From Megascapheus bottae (Eukaryota > Chordata > Mammalia > Rodentia > Geomyidae), in contig JANJXV010000267.1 in the NCBI GenBank assembly GCA_024803745.1, positions 311,001-375,000 of the forward strand: DNA of 64,000 bases. Direction: 5' to 3'. Position numbers and translations under genes: made by a program. The notes beneath the pieces are model-generated. The model was not told where the DNA came from. It searched no databases and saw nothing but the letters and a program-made list of their open reading frames with translations. This document shows positions 32,710 to 46,300 of this stretch, piece after piece (within the stretch, counting starts at the first letter, position 1; each line of letters starts with the position of its first letter).

Positions 32710-34077
32710 GTTGTAGTGTGTGGGGAGGATGATGGGGTCAAATACATTTCTTCTTAGAAATTTACCTCATCTGGTTGCCCTGGATTTTCCTGGCCTTCTT
32801 CTTAGAGAAAGTTCTGTTATACTGGATTTGTGGCTAGGCAATGATCTAGCATGTACATCTTCGAGTAAGACCTCCACAACTTCCATGCCTGAGACTCGAG
32901 TTTCCTGACCTTTGGCAACAGCACAGCAACATCTTTCTTCCTCCTGAGCCACAGGCCAAGTGAGCTGGCTTGAGCTGGTTGTTAGTTACAGTGGCATGGT
33001 TACCAGGGTTCCATATTCTGTTCCATTGTGAGGGAGGCAGGGTCACCTTTCAGGGCCCAATGACCAAAGATCCTTGCTCACAAAAGACCTCACCAAAGAC
33101 ATACTGGAGGCTGAATCTCTCCTCCAGTCTCACAATATACATGTGGATGTAGTATACAGCACACCTTATTTGTCCAATCCCAATGTCTTCCACTAGGCCC
33201 AACTACCAGTCTGGTCTCAGGCTCAAGGAGCCTTTCTTAGGTAAGATCCAAACTTAAGGGTCAATATTACCCTCATCCTTTACAAAACATTTGCTTCACA
33301 GTGCCTTCTCTGCCTGCATTTTGCCCCTTGTCGAATTTTTTTTGTTTTTGCTAGTCTTGGGAATTGACCTCAGAGTGTGAACATTGTTCTTGGGCTTTCT
33401 TTAGGCTTTAGCTGTCCCACCGAGCCACAGCACCACTTGCAGCGTTTTCTATGTATGTGGTAATGAGGAATCAAACCTGAGGCTTACTGCTTGGTAGCCA
33501 AGGACTCTCCCACTAGGTCAAACACACAGGGCATCTTGCACATATTTTGACGTCAATCTACTAGGATATTATTAGGTTTCTGTATCCTAATCAATTTTTT
33601 CCTGATGATTAGCTTTGCTGTCATGTGTAAAAAATGCAAGAGGGAAAAACACAGAAGAATTAGTGAAATTAAAAAAAAGCATTAGACACAGTTAAGTGTT
33701 CATTCTTTGTAGGAGAAAGGATATTTGGATATGATGATGATGATGATGACTTTATAATTACTATGTCAGTGTTGAGAGTTTGGCATAGTGGTAGAGTGCT
33801 TGCCTAGCATCCATGAAGTTCTGGGTTTGATTGCTCAGTACCACATAGATAGAAAATCTAGATGTGGCACTGTGGCTCAAGTGGCAGAGGGCTAGACTTG
33901 AGAAAACCCGAGGACAGTGCTCAGGCCCTGAATTCAAGCCCCAAGACTGGCAGAAAGATAAAAGAAAATAAAAATGCTTTTTACGAGCTAATTCACTCAC
34001 AGCATTTGCTTCTGAAATCTTCGCTTCTGCATCTTGTGAAATACCCCTTTCCCTCAACGTAGACAAGAAAAACAGAT
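32710..34077 (+). repeat. U3 spacer
   Basis: I saw no difference from the U2 spacer while reading, including the six-triplet GAT tract (33,731-33,748). The minus-strand MAQEEER frame is at 32,767-32,952. Confidence 0.9.
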
Positions 34078-34637
34078 CCATCCCATGGTCCACTGTGAGG
34101 CCACTGGTTGGGCTAAGAGCTAGTCGTGCAGCAACACATAAGTTTTATTCTAATACTTTCCAAACTTTGTACTCAAATATGCTACCTACTTACCAACTTA
34201 TGTCAGTTATCCTTATGCTATAACTTTTCTTCATTACTACAATATTCTTACACTCCTACGTTAATCCTCTTGCACCTCCCCTGACCTCTCTCGTTCTTTT
34301 TTTCTATCTCTGGACCTCTGCTCGTCTTTCAACCCTTATACTGCACGGATCTACACTTGATGGCTGTTGAGCAATATTGTATATGTAGGTGGTTAATTAT
34401 TCTCTAGGCTCAGAGGGACATAAAGACAATAGAGATTGGATTGAGAGGCTTATTGTTTTGGGTATAAATCGCTTATCAGTGGTTGTATTAGGCTGGTCTG
34501 TAAGTGCACAAAAAGAAAGAGTGATAATACCAATCAAAACTTGTGAACATCTAGTGTCTGCCAGCGACAGAGGTCTAGGTTGGTTATATCTGAAAAACTA
34601 TAATCGTATTTAGTAGTAATCGTGCTCCCATTTTCAA

Positions 34638-35821
34638 ATGGGCAGAACAAGAAACTCAAGAAAAATGTCAAATCAAGAAACAACATCCCCCACCCAATGT
34701 AAACAGACAATGGAACAGTCACTGGCAAACCTAGAGGAGAGTCTTCCAATTGCTACACAAATGCAATTGATAAACATCATTAAAGAAAAATGGGAAAATA
34801 TAAAGAAAGAGATAATGGAGGAAGCCATACCTGAACAAGAGGAAAGCAAAAACAAGGTGATAAGTGAAAAAGAAAAAGCCATAAAGGAGGCCATAATAAA
34901 GGTTTTTCAAAGAAAGATGGATGAATTCAAAGAATCCACAAATAAAAACGTGACCAAACTCCAGCAAATGTCCAAAGAAAATAAAGCTACTGAGCTAACC
35001 ACTCAAAAGGAAATCAAGGAGATAAAGAAATCCATACATGATCTAAAACAAGGGATGCAAGGCATCAAAAGTGAGCAATTAGAAGCAAGGGAGATGAAAA
35101 ATAAAGTAGATAGCTTTGATAGCAGGTTAGACATTGCAGAGGAGAGAATTTCCGTGGCTGAAGATAATTTAGGTATTATAAAGAACAGAAAATGAGTCAA
35201 TCCAAATCTAGGAAATATGAGAGAGCGTTTCAGGAGGTCCAAGATACAATTAGGAAGCCTAATTTAAGGCTAGTTGGTACTGAGGAGGGCGTGGAGAAAG
35301 AGGTCAATGGTATTGGAAATATACTTCAGGGAATCATCTCAGAGAATTTCCCAAATATCCAGAAGGGCAGGCCCATCCAGATACGAGAAGCTTTTAGAAC
35401 CCCAAACAGACCTGACCAGAAAAGAACATCCCACCACCACATTGTGATCCGAACTGGATCAATAGAAACGAAAGGAAAGATCCTAAAGGCAGCCAGGGAA
35501 AAGGGATCAGTAACCTACAAAGGCAAACCAATCAGAATAACCCCAGATTTCTCAGCAGAGACCATGCAAGCACGAAGTGACTGGAAGCATAGATGTCATG
35601 CCCTTATATCAAATAACTACCAACCAAGAATACTGTAGCCAGCTAAGCTCTCATTCATAACTGAGGGAAAAATAAAAACATTCCATTCCAGGGAAAAGCT
35701 GCAACAATATGTCGAAACAAAACCAACACTACAGAGAATTCTCAAAGATGCTCTATACATAGAAAACCAAAATAAATGCAATATAGGGAAAGAAATGGCA
35801 CCTAAACAGCATACCATCTAA
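34638..35821 (+). pseudogene. L1 ORF1, disrupted, U3
   Basis: Protein frames identical to U2. The shared frameshift is at about 35,192 and TAG at 35,636-35,638. Confidence 0.9.
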
Positions 35822-35869
35822 GGACCACAAGAACTGTCAAGACACAGGCCCTACTAAAAGCTTTTAAAA

Positions 35870-38800
35870 ATGGTAGGAACTAATAAATATCTCTCAATCC
35901 TAACTCTCAATATCAATGGACATAACTCTCCAATTAAACGACATAGGTTGTCTAGTTGGATCCAAAAGCAAGAGCCATCATTCTGCTGACTTCAAGAGAC
36001 ACATCTTACCCAAAAACAATCATCTTTTGAAAGTGAGAGGTTGGAATAAACTCTATCAAGCTAACTGCCCCCATAAACAGGCTAGAGTTGCCATCCTCAT
36101 ATCAGATACAATAGACTTCAAACTAAAATTAGTAAGAAAAGACAAAGAAGGTTACTACATACTACTAAAGGGATCTTTCCTCCCGGAAGACATAACAATC
36201 CTAAATATTTACACACCCAATCCCGGAGCTCCAAACTTCATCAAGCAAACTTTACTTACACTGAAACCATACATAGATCGAAACACAGTGATTGTTGGTG
36301 AGTTTAACACACCACTCTCACCTATGGACAGATCAACAAGGCAAAAACTCAACAGAGAAACCTTAGAACTGAACAACTATATAGACCAACTAGATCTAAC
36401 AGACATCTGCAGAATATTCCACCCAGTAACACCACAATATACGTTTTTCTCAGCAGCACATGGAACATTTTCCAAAATAGACCACATCTTAGGCCATAAA
36501 GCAAACCTGGACAGATTCAGAAACACTGAAATTATTCCATGCACACTCTCAGACCATAAAGGCATCAAATTGGAGCTGAACACACATCTCCACCAAAGAA
36601 AACCCTGTAACTCATGGAGACTGAACCACACATTGTTGAATCAAAAACAATGGGTAATCGAAGAGATCAGAACAGATATCCAACTGTTTATGAAATTTAA
36701 CAATAAGGAGCACACAAATATCAACTCCTTAGGGACACAACAAAGGCAGTACTCAGAGGAAAATTTATAGCGCGGAGTGCCTACAACAGCAAGTTGGAAA
36801 AATGGCAAACCAACTAGTTAATGTCTCACCTTAACCTCCTGGAAAAAGAGCAACAAACCAACCCTAAACCCATTAGGAGAAAGCAAATTATTAAAATCAA
36901 AGCAGAATTAAATGATTTGGAATAAAAAAAACTATAGAAAGAATCAACAAAACAAGGAGTTGGTTCTTGAAAGAATTAACAAAATTGACAAGCCCTTAGC
37001 AAATCTTACCAAAAAAAGAAGAGAGCATATCGAAATAAACAAAATCGCAGATGAAAATGGTAATATCACGACAGAAATTACCAAGATCCAGAATATCATG
37101 AGGGAATACTTCTCAAACCTTTACGCCAACAAATTTGAGAATCTAGAAGAAATGGATGAATTCCTAGACAATATTAACATACACACACTGAACCAAGAAG
37201 AGCTATCCCTACTCAACAGGCCTATTTCAAGCTCTGAAATAGAAATGGAAATTAGACAACTTCCACTTAAAAAGAGCCCAGGGCCACATGGATTCACAGC
37301 TGAATTCTATAAGGTCTTCAAAGCAGAGCTCACACCAATACTCCTCAAGCTCTTCAACGAAATTGAAAATGAAGGTTCTTTACTAAACTGATTCTGTGAA
37401 GCCAGCATATCCCTCATCCCCAAACCAGACAGAGATTCATCAAAAAAAGAGATCTATAGACCCATTTCTTTGATGAACCTCGATGCAAAACTTCTCAACA
37501 AAATACTGGCCAACCGTCTACAACAACTCATCAAAAAAAATATACACTATGATCAAACTGGATTCATCACAGGGAGGCAAAGCTGGTTCAACATACACAA
37601 ATCAATTAATATAATTCAACACATCAACAGGAGCAGGGATAAAATCACATGATTGTCTCAATAGATGCGGAAAAGGCATTTGACAAGATCCAAAACCCCT
37701 TTATGTTAAAAGATGTGGAGAAACTAGGAATCCATGGAACATTTCTCAATGTAATAAAGGCTGTGTATGAGAAACCCACTGCTAGTATTATACATAATGG
37801 TGAAAATCTAAAGCCATTCCCTCTAAAATCAGGAACGAGACAAGGATGCCCACTCTCTCCACTCCTTTTTAACATAGTACTAGAATTCCTAGGCAGTGCA
37901 ATATGGCAAGAAGCAAGCATAAAGGGGATCCAAGTAGGGAAAGAGGAAATAAAACTATCCCTCTTTGCAGATGACATGATTCTGTATTTAAAGAATCCTA
38001 TAGACTCTACTCCCAAGCTCCTTGAGCTGATTCAAAGCTTTGGAAGGGTAGCAGGCCATAAAATCAACCCTCACAAATCAACTGCCTTACTTTACGCCAA
38101 CACTGAGAGGAACGAGGCAATAATCAGGAAAGAAAATCCTTTCACAATAGCCTCAAAGAAAATAAAGTACCTAGCAATTAGCTTAACTAAGAATGTAAAG
38201 GACCGTTTAGATGAAAACTTTAAAACCCTAAAAAAGGAAATTAAAGCAGAACTAAGGAAATGGAAAAACCTCCCATGCTCCTGGATTGGAAGAATCAACA
38301 TTGTGAAAATGACAATCTTGCCAAGGGCTATCTACAAATTCAATGTAATACCCATCAACATCCCAATGTCATTCTTTAAAGACATAGAAGAGGCAATTCA
38401 AAATTTCATATGGAATAATAAAAGACCCCGTATAGCAAAAACACTTCTTAGCAGACAGAACAGCGCTGGAGGAATTTCAATTCCAAACTTAAGGCTCTAT
38501 TACAGAGCTATAATTCTCAAAACAGCTTGGTACTGGCACAAGAACAGGCCTGAAGTCCAATGGAGTAGAACTGCGGACCCAGATATTAAACCACAGACCT
38601 ATGGCCACCTACTCTTTGACCAGGGAGCCAAAAAAATAGAATGGAAGAAAGATAGCCTCTTCAACAAGTTGTGCTGGCAGAACTGGTTAAACACCTGCAG
38701 AAAACTAAAGTTGGATCCTTCTTTGTCACCTTGCACTAGAATTAACTCCAAATGGATCAAAGACGTCGAGGTAAAAGCTGACACACTGAAAAGTTTACAG

Positions 38801-39712
38801 GAAGGAATAGGAGATACACTAGGCCTCCTTGGTACAGGTCGAAACTTTCTTAATAAGGACCAAGAATCACAACAAATCAGAGAAAGGCTGGATAAGTGGG
38901 ACTGCATTAAACTGCAGAGCTTTTGTATGGCAACGGATATAGCTAGTAAACTAATCAGGAAGCCTACAGAGTGGGAGAAGATCTTCACCACCCAAACAAC
39001 GGAACAAGGCCTCATATCTAAAATATATCAACAAATCAAAACATTGAATCACTCCAAAACTAACCTCCAAAGTAACACCCGTCCCATTACAAAATGGGCC
39101 AAAGACTTAAAGAGAGTCTTCTCTGAAGAAGAAACAAAAATGGCCTATAGACACATGAAGAAATGCTCAACATCTCTGGTCATAAAAGAAATGCAAATCA
39201 AAACAAGTCTAAGATTCCACCTAACTCCAGTTAGAATGGCCAGGATCAGGAAAATGAATGACAACAGATGCTGGAGGGGATGTGGTCAGGAGGGATCACT
39301 ACTACACTGTTGGTGGGAGTGCAAACTCGTTCAACCACTATGGAAAGCAGTGCGGCAGTGCCTCAAAACGCTAAACATACAACTCCCCTATGACCCAGCA
39401 ATTCCAGTACTTGGCATTTACCCAACAATCCAGAAACAAGGGAATACTAAACCCACTAGCACAACAATGTTCATTGCAGCACTATTCACCATAGCATAGA
39501 TATGGAACCAACCCAGATGTCCCTCAGTTGATGAGTGGATCAACAAGTTGTGGTATTTGTACACAATGGAATTCTATGCTGCTGTCAGAAAGAATGACAT
39601 CGCCCCATTTGTTAGGAAATGGAAAGACTTAGAACAAATCATATTAAGTGAAGTAAGCCAGACTCAAAGGAACTTAGGCGCAGTGGTTTCCCTCATTCGT
39701 CATAATCAGTAG
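35870..39712 (+). pseudogene. L1 ORF2, disrupted, U3
   Basis: All the shared lesions are present. A private change turns the conserved reverse transcriptase SPGPDGF motif into SPGPHGF (CAT at 37,287-37,289). IIHNGEN (codon at about 37,792) replaces IILNGEN. FADD is at 37,964-37,975. Confidence 0.9.
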
Positions 39713-40125
39713 AAACCTTGGGCTCTACTAGCAGAGATTGTCAATAGAGCAAAAGGCCATATATAAGACCATATAATGTGAAGCTAATAGAAAGGACCTC
39801 CAGGATATTGACACAAAAGCCATATAATGAATGATTGTTGTCCTTAATGTACTATGTTGTCTCTCATCTCGCGTGCTGTCCCTTGGTTATCCCATATTGG
39901 TATAGTATCTCACTTTGTTATCTGATATATTGAATTTATTTGTATTTGGATATTTGAAATTTGATAGGGAAGGGGGGAAAACCAAGACGGGTGGGGGGTG
40001 TGGGGTTGGAGGGAAATGAGTGACATGTGAAAGGGTATCAATGTATGTGAATTAATGCACCTTCTATCTGGCAAATATCATCTAACCCTTTTACTAATTA
40101 CAATAAAAAAATGAAAAAAAAGAAA

Positions 40126-41143
40126 GTTGTAGTGTGTGGGGAGGATGATGGGGTCAAATACATTTCTTCTTAGAAATTTACCTCATCTGGTTGCCCTGGA
40201 TTTTCCTGGCCTTCTTCTTAGAGAAAGTTCTGTTATACTGGATTTGTGGCTTGGCAATGATCTAGCATGTACATCTTCGAGTAAGACATCCACAACTTCC
40301 ATGCCTGAGACTCGAGTTTCCTGACCTTTGGCAACAGCACAGCAACATCTTTCTTCCTCCTGAGCCACAGGCCAAGTGAGCTGGCTTGAGCTGGTTGTTA
40401 GTTACAGTGGCTTGGTTACCAGGGTTCCATATTCTGTTCCATTGTGAGGGAGGCAGGGTCACCTTTCAGGGCCCAATGACCAAAGATCCTTGCACACAAA
40501 AGACCTCACCAAAGACATACTGGAGGCTGAATCTCTCCTCCAGTCTCACAATATACGTGTGGATGTAGTATACAGCACACCTCCTTTGTCCAATCCCAAT
40601 GTCTTCCACTAGGCCCAACTACCAGTCTGGTCTCAGGCTCAAGGAGCCTTAGGTAAGATCCAAACTTAAGGGTCAATATTGCCCTCATCCTTTACAAAAC
40701 ATTTGCTTCACAGTGCCTTCTCTGCCTGCATTTTGCCCCTTGTCGAATTTTTTTTGTTTTTGCTAGTCTTGGGACTTGACCTCAGAGTGTGAACATTGTT
40801 CTTGGGCTTTCTTTAGGCTTTAGCTGTCCCACCGAGCCACAGCACCACTTGCAGCGTTTTCTATGTATGTGGTAATGAGGAATCAAACCTGAGGCTTACT
40901 GCTTGGTAGCCAAGGACTCTCCCACTAGGTCAAACACACAGGGCATCTTGCACATATTTTTGATGTCAATCTACTAGGATATTATTAGGTTTCTGTATCC
41001 TAATCAATTTTTTCCTGATGATTAGCTTTGCTGTCATGTGTAAAAAATGCAAGAGAGAAAAACACAGAAGAATTAGTGAAATTAAAAAAAAGCATTAGAC
41101 ACAGTTAAGTGTTCATTCTTTGTAGGAGAAAGGATATTTGGAT

Positions 41144-41192
<49 letters not shown>

Positions 41193-41520
41193 CTTTATAA
41201 TTACTATGTCAGGGTTGAGAGTTTGGCATAGTGGTAGAGTGCTTGCCTAGCATCCATGAAGTTCTGGGTTTGATTGCTCAGTACCACATAGATAGAAAAT
41301 CTAGATGTGGCACTGTGGCTCAAGTGGCAGAGGGCTAGACTTCAGAAAACCCGAGGACAGTGCTCAGGCCCTGAATTCAAGCCCCAAGACTGGCAGAAAG
41401 ATAAAAGAGAATAAAAATGCTTTTTACGAGCTAATTCACTCACAGCATTTGCTTCTGAAATCTTCGCTTCTGCATCTTGTGAAATACCCCTTTCCCTCAA
41501 CGTAGACAAGAAAAAGAGAT
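40126..41520 (+). repeat. U4 spacer
   Basis: Majority-type spacer with 'ggcttggcaatg' and 'aagacatccac'. It has the longest GAT tract (about 16 triplets from 41,144) and lacks 'tttctt' near 40,650 ('gagccttaggtaag'). The MAQEEER frame is open at 40,183-40,368 on the minus strand. Confidence 0.9.
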
Positions 41521-42080
41521 CCATCCCATGGTCCACTGTGAGGCCACTGGTTGGGCTAAGAGCTAGTCGTGCAGCAACACATAAGTTTTATTCTAATACT
41601 TTCCAAACTTTGTACTCAAATATGCTACCTACTTACCAACTTATGTCAGTTATCCTTATGCTATAACTTTTCTTCATTACTACAATATTCTTACACTCCT
41701 ACGTTAATCCTCTTGCACCTCCCCTGACCTCTCTCATTCTTTTTTTCTATCTCTGGACCTCTGCTCGTCTTTCAACCCTTATACTGCACGGATCTACACT
41801 TGATGGCTGTTGAGCAATATTGTATATGTAGGTGGTTAATTATTCTCTAGGCTCAGAGGGACTTAAAGACAATAGAGATTGGATTGAGAGGCTTATTGTT
41901 TTGGGTATAAATCGCTTATCAGTGGTTGTATTAGGCTGGTCTGTAAGTGCACAAAAAGAAAGAGTGATAATACCAATCAAAACTTGTGAACATCTAGTGT
42001 CTGCCAGCTACAGAGGTCTAGGTTGGTTATATCTGAAAAACTATAATCGTATTTAGTAGTAATCTTGCTCCCATTTTCAA

Positions 42081-43264
42081 ATGGGCAGAACAAGAAACTC
42101 AAGAAAAATGTCAAATCAAGAAACAACATCCCCCACCCAATGTAAACAGACAATGGAACAGTCACTGGCCAACCTAGAGGAGAGTCTTCCAATTGCTACA
42201 CAAATGCAATTGGTAAACATCATTAATGAAAAATGTGAAAATATAAAGAAAGAGATAATGGAGGAAGCCATACCTGAACAAGAGGAAAGCAAAAACAAGG
42301 TGATAAGTGAAAAAGAAGAAGCCATAAAGGAGGCCATAAAAAAGGTTTTTCAAAGAAAGATGGATGAATTCAAAGAATCCACAAATAAAAACGTGACCAA
42401 ACTCCAGCAAATGTCCAAAGAAAATAAAGCTACTGAGCTAACCACTCAAAAGGAAATCAAGGAGATAAAGAAATCCATACATGATCTAAAACAAGGGATG
42501 CAAGGCATCAAAAGTGAGCAATTAGAAGCAAGGGAGATGAAAAATAAAGTAGATAGCTTTGATAGCAGGTTAGACATTGCAGAGGAGAGAATTTCCGTGG
42601 CTGAAGATAATTTAGGTATTATAAAGAACAGAAAATGAGTCAATCCAAATCTAGGAAATATGAGAGAGCGCTTCAGGAGGTCCAAGATACAATTAGGAAG
42701 CCTAATTTAAGGCTAGTTGGTACTGAGGAGGGCGTGGAGAAAGAGGTCAATGGTATTGGAAATATACTTCAGGGAATCATCTCAGAGAATTTCCCAAATA
42801 TCCAGAAGGGCAGGCCCATCCAGATATGAGAACCTTTTAGAACCCCAAACAGACCTGACCAGAGAAGAACATCCCACCGCCACATTGTGATCCGAACTGG
42901 ATCAATAGAAACGAAAGGAAAGATCCTAAAGGCAGCCAGGGAAAAGGGATCAGTAACCTACAAAGGCAAACCAATCAGAATAACCCCAGATTTCTCAGCA
43001 GAGACCATGCAAGCACGAAGTGACTGGGAGCATATATGTCATGCCCTTAAATCAAATAACTACCAACCAAGAATACTGTAGCCAGCTCAGCTCTCATTCA
43101 TAACTGAGGGAAAAATAAAAACATTCCATTCCAGGGAAAAGCTGCAACAATATGTCGAAACAAAACCAACACTACAGAGAATTCTCAAAGATGCTCTATA
43201 CATAGAAAACCAAAATAAATGCAATATAGGGAAAGAAATGGCACCTAAACAGCATACCATCTAA
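42081..43264 (+). pseudogene. L1 ORF1, disrupted, U4
   Basis: The shared frameshift is at about 42,635 and TAG at 43,079-43,081. An additional private stop (CGA to TGA, 42,827-42,829) breaks the RNA-binding domain. Private substitutions include QLVNII and EAIKKVF. Confidence 0.9.
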
Positions 43265-43312
43265 GGACCACAAGAACTGTCAAGACACAGGCCCTACTAA
43301 AAGCATTTAAAA

Positions 43313-46300
43313 ATGGTAGGAACTAATAAATATCTCTCAATCCTAACTCTCAATATCAATGGACTTAACTCTCCAATTAAACGGCATAGGTTGTCTAGTT
43401 GGATCAAAATCAAGAGCCATCGTTCTGCTGAATTCAAGAGACACATCTTACCCAAAAACAATCATCTTTTGAAAGTGAGAGGTTGGAATAAACTCTATCA
43501 AGCTAACTGCCCCCATAAACAGGCTAGAGTTGCCATCCTCCTATCAGATACAATAGACTTCAAACTAAAATTAGTAAGAAAAGACAAAGAAGGTTACTAC
43601 ATACTACTAAAGGGATCTTTCCTCCCAGAAGACATAACAATCCTAAATATTTACACACCCAATCCCATAGCTCCAAACTTCATCAAGCAAACTTTACTTA
43701 CACTGAAACCATACATAGATCGAAACACAGTGATTGTTGGTGAGTTTAACACACCACTCTCACCTATGGACAGATCAACAAGGCAAAAACTCAACAGAGA
43801 AACCTTAGAAATGAACAACTATATAGACCAACTAGATCTAACAGACATCTGCAGAATATTCCACCCAGTAACACCACAATATACGTTTTTCTCAGCAGCA
43901 CATGGAACATTTTCCAAAATAGACCACATCTTAGGCCATAAAGCAAACCTGGACAGATTCAGAAACACTGAAATTATTCCATGCACACTCTCAGACCATA
44001 AAGGCATCAAATTGGAGCTGAACACACATCTCCACCAAAGAAAACCCTGTAACTCATGGAGACTGAACCACACATTGTTGAATCAAAAACAATGGGTAAT
44101 CGAAGAGATCAGAACAGATATCCAACTGTTTATGAAATTTAACAATAAGGAGCACACAAATATCAACTCCTTAGGGACACAACAAAGGCAGTACTCAGAG
44201 GAAAATTTATAGCGCGGAGTGCCTACAACAGCAAGTTGGAAAAATGGCAAACCAACTAGTTAATGTCTCACCTTAACCTCCTGGAAAAAGAGCAACAAAC
44301 CAACCCTAAACCCATTAGGAGAAAGCAAATTATTAAAATCAAAGCAGAATTCAATGATTTGGAATAAAAAAAAACTATAGAAAGAATCAACAAAGCAAGG
44401 AGTTGGTTCTTGAAAGAATTAACAAAATTGACAAGCCCTTAGCAAATCTTACCAAAAAAAGAAGAGAGCATATCGAAATAAACAAAATCGCAGATGAAAA
44501 TGGTAATATCACGACAGAAATTACCAAGATCCAGAATATCATGAGGGAATACTTCTCAAACCTTTACGCCAACAAATTTGAGAATCTAGAAGAAATGGAT
44601 GAATTCCTAGACAATATTAACATACACACACTGAACCAAGAAGAGCTAACCCAACTCAACAGGCCTATTTCAAGCTCTGAAATAGAAATGGAAATTAGAC
44701 AACTTCCACTTAAAAAGAGCCCAGGGCCAGATGGATTCACAGCTGAATTCTATAAGGTCTTCAAAGCAGAGCTCACACCAATACTCCTCAAGCTCTTCAA
44801 CGAAATTGGAAATGAAGGTTCTTTACTAAACTGATTCTGTGAAGCCAGTATATCCCTCATCCCCAAACCAGACAGAGATTCATCAAAGAAAGAGATCTAT
44901 AGACCCATTTCTTTGATGAACATCGATGCAAAACTTCTCAACAAAATACTGGCCAACCGTCTACAACAACTCATCAAAAAAAATGTACACTATGATCAAA
45001 CTGGATTCATCACAGGGAGGCAAAGCTGGTTCAACATACACAAATCAATTAATATAATTCAACACATCAACAGGAGCAGGGATAAAATCACATGATTGTC
45101 TCAATAGATGCGGAAAAGGCATTTGACAAGATCCAAAACCCCTTTATGTTAAAAGATGTGGAGAAACTAGGAATCCATGGAACATTTCTCAATGTAATAA
45201 AGGCTGTGTATGAGAAACCCACTGCTAGTATTATACTTAATGGTGAAAATCTAAAGCCATTCCCTCTAAAATCAGGAACGAGACAAGGATGCCCACTCTC
45301 TCCACTCCTTTTTAACATAGTACTAGAATTCCTAGGCAGTGCAATATGGCAAGAAGCAAGCATAAAGGGGATCCAAGTAGGGAAAGAGGAAATAAAACTA
45401 TCCCTCTTTGCAGATGACATGATTCTGTATTTAAAGAATCCTATAGACTCTACTCCCAAGCTCCTTGAGCTGATTCAAAGCTTTGGAAGGGTAGCAGGCC
45501 ATAAAATCAACCCTCACAAATCAACTGCCTTACTTTACGCCAACACTGAGAGGAACGAGGCAATAATCAGGAAAGAAAATCCTTTCACAATACCTCAAAG
45601 AAAATAAAGTACCTAGCAATTAGCTTAACTAAGAATGTAAAGGACCGTTTAGATGAAAACTTTAAAACCCTAAAAAAGGAAATTAAGCAGAACTAAGGAA
45701 ATGGAAAAACCTCCCATGCTCCTGGATTGGAAGAATCAACATTGTGAAAATGACAATCTTGCCAAGGGCTATCTACAAATTCAATGTAATACCCATCAAC
45801 ATCCCAATGTCATTCTTTAAAGACATAGAAGAGGCAATTCAAAATTTCATATGGAATAATAAAAGACCCCGTATAGCAAAAACACTTCTTAGCAGACAGA
45901 ACAGCGCTGGAGGAATTTCAATTCCAAACTTAAGGCTCTATTACAGAGCTATAATTCTCAAAACAGCTTGGTACTGGCACAAGAACAGGCCTGAAGTCCA
46001 ATGGAGTAGAACTGCGGACCCAGATATTAAACCACAGACCTATGGCCACCTACTCTTTGACCAGGGAGCCAAAAAAATAGAATGGAAGAAAGATAGCCTC
46101 TTCAACAAGTTGTGCTGGCAGAACTGGTTAAACACCTGCAGAAAACTAAAGTTGGATCCTTCTTTGTCACCTTGCACTAGAATTAACTCCAAATGGATCA
46201 AAGACGTGGAGGTAAAAGCTGACACACAGAAAAGTTTACAGGAAGGAATAGGAGATACACTAGGCCTCCTTGGTACAGGTCGAAACTTTCTTAATAAGGA

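Larger units (their letters stand above)
34078..40125 (+). mobile_element. U3 LINE-1, inactive
   Basis: The 5' part is almost identical to U2. From about 37,872 it carries the majority haplotype of U4-U6 ([32 protein letters not shown]). Its extreme 3' end again shares the premature TAG and the 'gagtgacatg' 3'UTR deletion with U1 and U2, so a second conversion tract is likely. Confidence 0.85.
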
